Source of the DNA: Candidatus Moranbacteria bacterium CG_4_8_14_3_um_filter_34_16
Lineage (GTDB): Bacteria; Patescibacteriota; Minisyncoccia; Moranbacterales; UBA2206
Direction of reading: 5' to 3'
Length of the DNA: 5,556 nt
Assembly: GCA_002782345.1 (NCBI GenBank)
Contig: PFHO01000039.1
Span: forward strand, 1 to 5,556
Shown here one piece after another: positions 1 through 5,372 of this stretch. The position numbers were made by a program, and so were the translations under genes. A model generated the notes under the pieces. It was given only the letters and a program-made list of their open reading frames with translations, was not told the DNA's origin and ran no database searches. Every line of letters starts with the position of its first letter. Within the stretch, counting starts at the first letter, position 1.

Positions 1-173
1 GTATATTTGCAATGGATATGATGATAAAATGGCATCGCACTATTTTCTCATAGAGTGCAATATGTTAATGAACTTATGCAGAAAACATTTCCTCCTAAAA
101 AAATAATCCAATTTCAATTTTCCCTAAACATTTCGTTTGAAAAAAATAAAAGAATGTATTTTTTCAATTTATG
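1..173. other. Left-edge region without a supported gene
   Basis: No convincing gene is visible here. One plus-strand frame is open from the left edge (base 2) to a TAA at 104-106, giving 34 residues with three cysteines and no motif. It could be the tail of a gene outside the window, but nothing supports that beyond the absence of stops. An A/T-rich inverted repeat pairs 137-145 with 159-167 (nine base pairs, 13-base loop). It could be a weak terminator for an upstream gene, but it contains a single G-C pair and no clean T-run follows it. Confidence 0.3.
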
Positions 174-182
174 TGCTAGAAT
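174..182 (+). promoter_or_regulatory. Probable extended -10 promoter for the surface protein and kinase unit
   Basis: TGCTAGAAT reads as an extended -10 element: TG, one base, then TAGAAT, one mismatch from TATAAT. No good -35 lies at 16-18 bases upstream, which is typical where an extended -10 compensates. Transcription would begin near 189, giving a leader of roughly 34 bases before the ATG at 223. The region is so AT-rich that chance matches to -10 boxes are common; the TG dinucleotide is the main support. Confidence 0.4.
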
Positions 183-222
183 ATATAAAACATAAGTGTC
201 TCTTAATTTTAAAAACAAAAAA

Positions 223-1707
223 ATGAAAAAAAACATTTTTCCTTTGATAATTATTCTTTCCTTCTCTTTTTTTCTAGCGAGCATCTTATTTCTCAATCAA
301 CAAAAAAATCCATCTCAATTGGTTTATGGAGAAATGGACGCAACAATAGACACTGCCATTCAAACCACTCTTCCTGAAAGCGAGACTACAAGTGTCAAAA
401 CTAGCAAAGATAAAACTGCTAAAATTGATGAAACTACTGAAATTGAAACTACAAAAGACTCATCAAAAAAATCTGTAAGCATAAAAGCAGAAACCACCTC
501 CGCCGATTTAACCGAAAGTACCGTCCTAACAAAAACTTCCGTTACTGATGAAGCTTCTCTTGACGATCAAGACATCAATGTTACTCCCAGTTTTTATTTT
601 TCAGAAATACAAAATCAACAAGCCATTCAAAACACTTTTGAAATAAAAGGTTCGGTGGAAATGGCTGATAGCGTGGAATTTTTCTTGATCCCTCTTGGAT
701 CAAACACTCAAAAATATATCGGAAACGCCAAAAAAATGAGTGCCAACCAATGGAAACTGATTTTTGATTCCACAAATTTTCCTAACGGCTCTTTTTATCT
801 TATTGCTAATATAAAAAACAAATATGGCAATTATTCAAGCAAAAAAATCCAAATCAATATCAGCAATTTGAAAGAAAAAGAAAACTCAACTCCTTCGCAA
901 AAAAATACAACTTCTCAAAAAACTTCTCCCGACCAAAAAAATTTCAACGGTTCCACCAGCGAAGCTTGGCAAGAAAAATATTTCCAAAATAAATTTTGTT
1001 TCAAAGAAGAATACTGCGGGGAAAATTCCGATCCTGACAAAGACGGGTTAGTCAATAAAGACGAGTTTCGTTATGAAACTAATCCTACTGCTCCAGATTC
1101 TGACAGTGATGGATATTTGGATGGAGATGAAATTCAAAATGGATTCAATCCTCTTAAATATTCTCCTGGAGATAAAAGCGACAAAATTGTTTTTGAAAGT
1201 CCCAAAGAAAACGGAGAAATCAAAAAAGAAACTTACCAAGTGTCTTCTGTAAAATTGGAAAAAAAATCGCAACAAAAAAAAGAAAGTGAAAAAATAATTC
1301 TTTCCGGAAAAGGTTTGCCCGACAGTTTTATCAATATCTACATTTACAGCTCTTTGCCAACCATCCTAACTGTAAAAACAGATAAAAATGGAAATTGGTC
1401 GTATGAATTGGAAAAACAATTAGATAAAGGTCAACATGAAGTTTATGTGGCAATCACGGACAACACTGGTAAGATAACCGCCAAAAGCGAACCCTTATTT
1501 TTCTTTAAAACTGCCGAGGCTATTGAGATAGTTCCTTCCGCCGAAGCCTACGCGAAAAAAGAATTATTTCCTCCCCTTTCTCCAGTGGAGATTAGAAAAA
1601 AAGATTATATTTTTATAGTTATAGTTATCATTTCACTTTCATTGATTTTATCTATTATTTTTACCAGTATTTACGCTATTCGCTTGAAAATGAAAAACAA
1701 ACAATAA
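223..1707 (+). CDS. Exported surface protein with Ig-like and calcium-loop (TSP3-type) modules
   Basis: This 494-residue protein appears to be exported and anchored in the membrane. Residues 1-24 form a basic, then strongly hydrophobic signal sequence or anchor without a lipobox cysteine. A Thr/Ser/Glu/Lys-rich stalk spans about 40-118. An Ig-like beta domain follows at about 122-214, then a polar linker at 215-247. Residues 249-312 hold a paired cysteine motif (C259, C265) and two Asp-rich loops, DPDKDG at 270-275 and DSDSDG at 292-297, each followed by acidic residues, as in bacterial thrombospondin type 3 calcium-binding repeats. A second Ig-like domain lies at about 357-429, with a typical D-x-x-G-N-W turn near 387-392. 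A C-terminal helix at about 462-486 ends in a basic tail, so most of the protein should face outside. An in-frame GTG at 196 would add nine polar residues, but ATG 223 puts the signal sequence at the N-terminus. Its partner or ligand is unknown; adhesion or envelope sensing is inferred. The kinase start follows its stop by one base. Confidence 0.75.
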   Translation: MKKNIFPLIIILSFSFFLASILFLNQQKNPSQLVYGEMDATIDTAIQTTLPESETTSVKTSKDKTAKIDETTEIETTKDSSKKSVSIKAETTSADLTESTVLTKTSVTDEASLDDQDINVTPSFYFSEIQNQQAIQNTFEIKGSVEMADSVEFFLIPLGSNTQKYIGNAKKMSANQWKLIFDSTNFPNGSFYLIANIKNKYGNYSSKKIQINISNLKEKENSTPSQKNTTSQKTSPDQKNFNGSTSEAWQEKYFQNKFCFKEEYCGENSDPDKDGLVNKDEFRYETNPTAPDSDSDGYLDGDEIQNGFNPLKYSPGDKSDKIVFESPKENGEIKKETYQVSSVKLEKKSQQKKESEKIILSGKGLPDSFINIYIYSSLPTILTVKTDKNGNWSYELEKQLDKGQHEVYVAITDNTGKITAKSEPLFFFKTAEAIEIVPSAEAYAKKELFPPLSPVEIRKKDYIFIVIVIISLSLILSIIFTSIYAIRLKMKNKQ

Positions 1708-1708
1708 A

Positions 1709-3046
1709 ATGAAAAATTTTTTGGAAAAAGGAATTTTATTCATAAAGCAAAATCCCACGATTCTCTATTCTTTTATTTTAGTTATCGCAATTCCCATCGC
1801 CATATTTTTAAACACCTTTTACATTGTTGGTCATTTCCAAAAAAATTTAGATTCCATCACTCAAGCCAAAGCCATCCTTATTGAAAATATCATCGGATCG
1901 ATTATCAGCAATTCTTTGGAAGACACTCCCAAAATAATAGGATTGGTTGATGGAATTATGCAAGAAAATGATGAAATCAAACGACTTGAAATTTTAGCGC
2001 CAGATGAAAACAATCAAGAACAATTCAAAATTGTTGTCTCCTCCGATAAAGAAAAAATTGGAGATAACGAAAAAAACACTCAAAATATTTTAGCGTGGAA
2101 CAATGAAGAAGGCATTGCTCATCTAAACGAGTTAAATGGCGAGCGAATTTGGAACATAACCAAAATAATCAGAAATGAACTTGGTGAAAAAAAAGCTTTG
2201 GTTTCTTTGTCTTTTTCTTTGAAATTCAGCGATCAATTGATTGACTCAACCATTCTCAAATCCTACGCCATTTTGATTGCAACCGTCATCATTGTTTTGC
2301 TTTTGGTTTCCAACAACATCAAACTTTTTGGCTACGCCTTAACTGTTTCCAAACTAAAAGAAATAGATGAAATGAAAGATAATTTTATCTCAATGGCAAG
2401 CCACGAACTTCGTTCTCCGCTTACCGCCATCAAAGGATATTTGGAATTATTCAATGATGATAAAGAAAAAAAAATCAGTCAAGAAAGTCAGCGTTATTTG
2501 GAAAATATCTCTTCTTCCATTGAGAGATTGAACTTGCTGGTCAGCGACATTTTGGAAATTTCAAGAATGGAGGGCAATAGAATCCCAATTAACCTTTCCG
2601 TTGTCAAACCGCAACCAATCATTGAAAAATCAGTGGAAGAAATTAAATCTCAAGCCGATCAAAAAGGTTTACTAATAGAATTTTCAAAAGAAAATTTGCC
2701 AGATATAAAAGCCGACCCGGAAAGAGTGAAACAAATCTTTGTTAATCTTTTGAGCAATGCCATTAAATATACCGAGAAAGGAAAAATTGAAATCACTGCC
2801 AAAAAAGAAAGTAAAAAATTGTTTATCACTTTCGCCGATTCAGGAATTGGCATATCCGCACAAGAACAAGTCCATTTATTTCAAAAATTTTACCGTATAA
2901 AAAATGAAAAAACTGTTAAAATATCCGGTACCGGACTTGGTCTTTGGATAACCCGCGAACTTGCTAGAAAAATGAAAGGAGACATTTCCGTAGAGAGTAT
3001 TGAGGGCGTAGGATCGCATTTTACAGTTAGTTTTCCGCTCGCCTAA
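1709..3046 (+). CDS. Membrane sensor histidine kinase without HAMP domain
   Basis: This 445-residue protein autophosphorylates on histidine in response to a signal and would pass the phosphate to a response regulator. A first membrane helix (about 18-40) and a second (about 183-201) flank an extracytoplasmic region of roughly 140 residues. That region has the look of a Cache/PAS-like sensor, including an SSD...IG segment at 111-118 and a segment R-I-W-N-I-T near 146-151. The dimerisation helix carries the H-box SHELRSPLTAIKGY at 231-244, with H232 as phospho-acceptor. The ATPase domain shows the N-box at about 340-354 (N346, N350), the G1 motif DSGIG at 377-381, the F-box at 391-395 and the G2 motif GTGLGL at 407-412. 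All catalytic motifs look intact. Only about 20 residues separate the second helix from the H-box helix, so there is no room for a HAMP domain. The gene starts one base after the upstream stop with no visible ribosome-binding site, which points to translational coupling. No response regulator is in the window. Confidence 0.93.
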   Translation: MKNFLEKGILFIKQNPTILYSFILVIAIPIAIFLNTFYIVGHFQKNLDSITQAKAILIENIIGSIISNSLEDTPKIIGLVDGIMQENDEIKRLEILAPDENNQEQFKIVVSSDKEKIGDNEKNTQNILAWNNEEGIAHLNELNGERIWNITKIIRNELGEKKALVSLSFSLKFSDQLIDSTILKSYAILIATVIIVLLLVSNNIKLFGYALTVSKLKEIDEMKDNFISMASHELRSPLTAIKGYLELFNDDKEKKISQESQRYLENISSSIERLNLLVSDILEISRMEGNRIPINLSVVKPQPIIEKSVEEIKSQADQKGLLIEFSKENLPDIKADPERVKQIFVNLLSNAIKYTEKGKIEITAKKESKKLFITFADSGIGISAQEQVHLFQKFYRIKNEKTVKISGTGLGLWITRELARKMKGDISVESIEGVGSHFTVSFPLA

Positions 3047-3080
3047 GAATAATAAAATATTAAAAAATATTTGTATAGTT

Positions 3081-3086
3081 TATAAT
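3081..3086 (+). promoter_or_regulatory. Consensus -10 box upstream of the RelA/SpoT-like gene
   Basis: A perfect TATAAT lies in the 63-base gap between the kinase stop and the ATG at 3110. The hexamer 17 bases upstream (3058-3063, TATTAA) is a poor -35. Transcription would begin near 3093, leaving a leader of only about 17 bases. A 7-bp A/T-only hairpin with an AAAA loop (3055-3072) just upstream is too weak to call a terminator. The box suggests that this gene can be transcribed separately from the kinase unit. Confidence 0.45.
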
Positions 3087-3109
3087 TTAATTAAAGATAT
3101 TTTAAAAAA

Positions 3110-3988
3110 ATGCCAAAAGATAATATTGAAATCGCTAGATTTACCGGAAAAGATTTTAGAGTTAATCAGGAAATTGAAGAAACTTCCAAAAAAATTTTAG
3201 ACGAAGAAGGGATTGAAATCAATAACATCAATGTTACTTCGCTAGATTTATTTTTTATCCCCAGAAATTTAAATGAGGATCAAAAATATAAGCTTATCGC
3301 TAATAAATTAAAAATAGATCAAAGCAATTTAGTCAATAATTTGCCGAATATTTCTTCACTTTGGAAAAAAGCTAAAAAATTTTATCAAGATTATTTTTTT
3401 CAAGGCATTGAAACAAAATATATTTTCCCGCGAGAAATTGAAAATTTGGAAAACTTTAAAGAGTTGGATGAATTGGGAAAAACTTTATCCAAGGCCACAA
3501 TATTAAAAAAGGATGATCGAATTGGTTTTGGTCACATTTATTGTGCTTTATTCAAATTAATGATTGCCTTTCGTGAATATGAAATAGGAAAATTTGATGG
3601 ATTTATGAAAGAAAGCGAATATATGGCAAAAAAAATTTTCAATGAAAGTTCCGATGGCAATATTTATTTCCATAAAATAAAAGATGAAACAGATGGTTGG
3701 CTAAAAACTTTAATTTATCTACCTGAAAAAGAAAAAAGTATAAAAACCAATTTCAATTTTAGAGGAAAAAATCAAGAAAGTTTGATTGCCAAATTGGGCA
3801 ATAAACCGGAATTTTCCACCGAAGAAATAATAAAAGACGGGATTGGACTTAAATTTGAAGTGGAAAAATCAGAAGACGCAAAAGATTTGCTTGTTTTTCT
3901 TTGTCAATTTTTAGAAAATAATTTTAATATTCAACGCATCACTTTTGAAAATATTTCGCTTTTTGAAAAAAACAACTTGAAAAATTAA
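3110..3988 (+). CDS. RelA/SpoT-like nucleotidyltransferase, N-terminal part (frame broken before the domain ends)
   Basis: This frame encodes 292 residues. The first 200 or so are mostly helical, charged and not recognised; no HDxxED hydrolase motif is visible. From about 214 the sequence matches the start of a RelA/SpoT (p)ppGpp synthetase fold. R218, K220, S224 and K228 have exactly the spacing R-x-K-x3-S-x3-K seen in Rel enzymes, where these residues contact nucleotide phosphates. The segment IKDGIGLKFEV at 241-251 then matches the D-x-x-G-x-R strand, with D243 in the metal-binding position. The second half of the fold (Glu of E-I-Q, then H-x2-Y-K) is missing here and is found in the -1 frame of the next reading frame. 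The frame ends with a short tail and TAA just after an A7 run. A -1 shift would give one protein of about 439 residues. The family call rests on motif spacing alone. Synthesis of an alarmone is possible but unproven; a pseudogene or assembly error is also possible. Confidence 0.6.
   Translation: MPKDNIEIARFTGKDFRVNQEIEETSKKILDEEGIEINNINVTSLDLFFIPRNLNEDQKYKLIANKLKIDQSNLVNNLPNISSLWKKAKKFYQDYFFQGIETKYIFPREIENLENFKELDELGKTLSKATILKKDDRIGFGHIYCALFKLMIAFREYEIGKFDGFMKESEYMAKKIFNESSDGNIYFHKIKDETDGWLKTLIYLPEKEKSIKTNFNFRGKNQESLIAKLGNKPEFSTEEIIKDGIGLKFEVEKSEDAKDLLVFLCQFLENNFNIQRITFENISLFEKNNLKN
3967..3973 (+). other. A-AAA-AAC heptamer, candidate -1 frameshift site
   Basis: The seven bases are in the phase required for tandem -1 slippage: the upstream frame reads GAA AAA AAC, and after slippage AAA AAA CAA. 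The -1 frame has its own stop (TGA, 3964-3966) immediately before the run and is then open to 4428, so the two frames overlap only across this short stretch. Decoded this way, residue 288 becomes lysine and a regular Lys/Leu/Glu helix runs smoothly into the next frame. No strong downstream stem or upstream Shine-Dalgarno-like stimulator is visible; the best downstream pairing is a four-base GAGA/TCTC stem at 3991-3994 and 4005-4008. The A7 run could equally be a site of polymerase slippage, mutation or a miscalled homopolymer. Confidence 0.4.
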
Positions 3989-3996
3989 AAGAGAAA

Positions 3997-4428
3997 TTGA
4001 ATAATCTCAATGTAAACTTTGTTTCAGAAAAAAACCCTTCTTCCAATAAAAGATTTCAAGCCGCCAAAATTGTCGGAAAAATAAAAATTCCGCAAGACGG
4101 GATTAAAGGAAAAATGATTATTGAACGAAATTTTGAAATTCAAATTGTTTTAACCGACAATAAAAACGAAACTGGTTTTACTCAACATAAAATTTACAAA
4201 CAGGTGCAAAGACTCTCTTTATTTTCTCGCCTTTTAGGACCTTTCAATGAAAAATATCTTGATTTTGTTTGTGAAAAAGCGCAAGAAGAAACAAATATTT
4301 CCAAGGAAAAAATAAAATTATATATTATAAACAATTTTCTTTTGAAAATAAATTCAAATAAAAGAAAAATTTCTCGTTACATATTTAAAGAACATTTTCA
4401 ACGCTGGAAAAAAGCCGAATTAATTTAA
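3997..4428 (+). CDS. RelA/SpoT-like nucleotidyltransferase, C-terminal part (in -1 frame)
   Basis: This frame is given from a TTG at 3997 (143 residues), but it probably has no start of its own. There is no ATG before codon 40 and no ribosome-binding site, and the frame is open back to 3967, where it joins the preceding gene through a -1 shift. It carries the second half of the RelA/SpoT fold. The strand RNFEIQI at 44-50 supplies the catalytic-type Glu (E47) of the E-I-Q motif, followed by H64-x-x-Y67-K68 as in the HWAYK motif of Rel enzymes. The usual G-Y-x-S-x-H motif is replaced by something like RFQAAK at 19-24, with Phe where Rel proteins use a base-stacking Tyr. A further 70 or so helical, basic residues follow. 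On its own it lacks the Arg/Lys/Ser cluster and the Asp, so it could not be an active synthetase. It is best read as the second half of a 439-residue product, or as the remnant of a broken gene. Confidence 0.55.
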   Translation: MNNLNVNFVSEKNPSSNKRFQAAKIVGKIKIPQDGIKGKMIIERNFEIQIVLTDNKNETGFTQHKIYKQVQRLSLFSRLLGPFNEKYLDFVCEKAQEETNISKEKIKLYIINNFLLKINSNKRKISRYIFKEHFQRWKKAELI

Positions 4429-4454
4429 GAATAAATATTTTCAGTTTAAAAAAA

Positions 4455-4482
4455 TTGAAAAAATATAAAAATTTAATATAAA
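4455..4482 (+). promoter_or_regulatory. Candidate promoter for the two-helix membrane protein
   Basis: TTGAAA (4455-4460), a 16-base spacer and TATAAA (4477-4482) form a reasonable sigma70-type promoter in the 144-base gap before the ATG at 4573. Transcription would begin near 4489, leaving a leader of about 84 bases that includes a T8 run at 4522-4529. Base composition makes chance matches likely. A second, weaker candidate is the extended -10-like TGCTTAAAT at 4545-4553. Confidence 0.35.
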
Positions 4483-4572
4483 TAATTTAATTCATAAGTT
4501 TAAGAAAGTTAATAAATTTGATTTTTTTTGATCTTATTGCGACTTGCTTAAATCTTTACGTTTTTTGAAACT

Positions 4573-5127
4573 ATGAACAATTTTGAAATTTATCAAAAAA
4601 AAATAAATTCTCGAAAAGAAAAAGAATTGAAACCGGCGACGGATATTTTTTTAGCTCAACATTCCACTGATGTTTTAGCTTCTTGGGAATCTCCCGAATT
4701 TGAAGTTTTTGAAAGAGACAAAAAATGGTATTTAGTGATAATTTCTTTTTTGGTAGCCGTCATAACTTACGCTATTTTTTCCAATAATCCCATTATGGCC
4801 ATCACTTTTATTCTCATTGGGATAGTCGGATATATCTATATTCAAAAAGAACCTCGCGTTCTCAATTTTATGATAACCCAAAAAGGAATAGTCGCCGGAA
4901 AAGAACTCTATCCTTTTGAAAATTTAAAATCTTTTTGGATATTCTATGAACCCGGGGATATAAAAGTTATCAGTTTTTTTTCCAATGCTTTTTTGGCTCC
5001 CTATATCCAAATCCCTTTAGGAAAACAAAATCCGGTTGAGATAAGAAAAATTATATTGAAATTTTTGCCGGAAAAAAAAGAAGAACCCAGTTTGTCCGAT
5101 CTTTTCCAAAGATTGCTTCATTTGTAA
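4573..5127 (+). CDS. Conserved-type two-helix membrane protein of unknown function
   Basis: This 184-residue protein starts with a charged cytoplasmic segment containing a W-E-S-P-E-F-E stretch at 38-44. Two membrane helices follow at about 52-70 and 73-90, separated by a very short turn (SNNP). After a basic step (QKEPR, 91-95) comes a soluble part at about 96-165 that alternates short hydrophobic strands with turns, ending in a helix. The strand pattern (ITQKGIVAG, then Y-P-F-E-N-L-K-S-F-W) resembles small PH-like domains attached to membrane hairpins in many uncultured bacteria, but I cannot name the family. The tail at 166-184 is charged, then amphipathic. No catalytic motif is visible. 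The start is the first ATG in frame and has no ribosome-binding site. The gene stands apart from its neighbours, with its own putative promoter and a hairpin directly after the stop. Confidence 0.8.
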   Translation: MNNFEIYQKKINSRKEKELKPATDIFLAQHSTDVLASWESPEFEVFERDKKWYLVIISFLVAVITYAIFSNNPIMAITFILIGIVGYIYIQKEPRVLNFMITQKGIVAGKELYPFENLKSFWIFYEPGDIKVISFFSNAFLAPYIQIPLGKQNPVEIRKIILKFLPEKKEEPSLSDLFQRLLHL

Positions 5128-5153
5128 TTTTCCAATATTGGAAAAATGTTTTT
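5128..5153 (+). terminator. Probable Rho-independent terminator after the membrane protein gene
   Basis: A perfect 18-base palindrome (5128-5145) starts on the base after the TAA stop. It can fold as a seven-base-pair stem (TTTTCCA/TGGAAAA) with a four-base ATAT loop. Three bases later a T5 run (5149-5153) follows. Only two G-C pairs support the stem, so termination may be partial, but position and shape fit a terminator in a very AT-rich genome. Confidence 0.5.
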
Positions 5154-5181
5154 ATCCAATATAAAAAATAAATTTCTACAA

Positions 5182-5237
5182 GTATGACATTTTAGCTAAA
5201 CGCAAAGGTATGACATTTCTATTTAATTTTGACATTT
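5182..5237 (+). repeat. Three short direct repeats of TGACATTT
   Basis: TGACATTT occurs at 5185-5192, 5211-5218 and 5230-5237. The first two are longer copies, GTATGACATTT at 5182-5192 and 5208-5218, spaced 26 bases apart. The third overlaps the -35 box of the tRNA promoter. Spaced copies of one short word in an intergenic region can be protein-binding sites or the worn end of an insertion sequence; the sequence does not decide between these. No transposase gene is in the window. Confidence 0.5.
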
Positions 5238-5258
5238 CAAATTCTTACTTGATATTAT
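5229..5258 (+). promoter_or_regulatory. Promoter for tRNA-Pro
   Basis: A perfect -35 TTGACA (5229-5234), an 18-base spacer and TATTAT (5253-5258), one mismatch from consensus, make this the best promoter in the window. Transcription would begin about 35 bases upstream of the tRNA. An overlapping alternative, TTGATA (5249-5254) with TATACA (5270-5275), has a short 15-base spacer but would place the start about 17 bases before the tRNA. Confidence 0.6.
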
Positions 5259-5298
5259 TTTTTTTTGGATATACACTTGTTTAACTAATTTCAAAAAA

Positions 5299-5372
5299 CG
5301 GAGCATAGTATACCGGTAGTACGCGCGATTCGGGTTCGCGTAGACTGGGTTCGATTCCCAGTGCTCCGACCA
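5299..5372 (+). tRNA. tRNA-Pro (anticodon CGG)
   Basis: The gene folds into a complete cloverleaf. The acceptor stem CGGAGCA (5299-5305) pairs fully with TGCTCCG (5362-5368). The D stem is 5308-5311 with 5319-5322 (one G-T pair). The anticodon stem CGCGA/TCGCG flanks the loop TTCGGGT (5329-5335), so the anticodon at 5331-5333 is CGG, reading the proline codon CCG. The T stem CTGGG/CCCAG flanks TTCGATT. C1-G72 with discriminator A73 (5369) and G at position 37 are the known bacterial tRNA-Pro identity features, which agrees with the anticodon. CCA is encoded at 5370-5372. The D loop is compact (ACCGGTA, seven bases) and the variable loop has four bases. An open frame running antisense through the gene is a shadow, not a protein. 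Confidence 0.96.

Noticed and set aside
37..58. GCACT/AGTGC inverted repeat near the left edge
   Set aside because: Five base pairs with a 12-base loop and no T-run; not distinguishable from chance.
86..96. AGGAGG followed by ATG on the minus strand
   Set aside because: The ATG is only two bases from the motif and opens a four-codon frame. Other starts at proper spacing also stop quickly, so no gene follows.
2..106. Plus-strand frame open from the left edge, 34 residues
   Set aside because: Too short to judge, cysteine-rich and without motif. It may be the end of an upstream gene, but absence of stops over 34 codons is weak evidence.
196..222. GTG 196 as start of the surface protein
   Set aside because: It would place nine polar residues before a standard signal sequence that begins at ATG 223, and it lies only about seven bases from the predicted transcription start.
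581..1275. Minus-strand frames inside the surface protein gene
   Set aside because: They are shadows of a well-supported plus-strand coding sequence and show no motif of their own.
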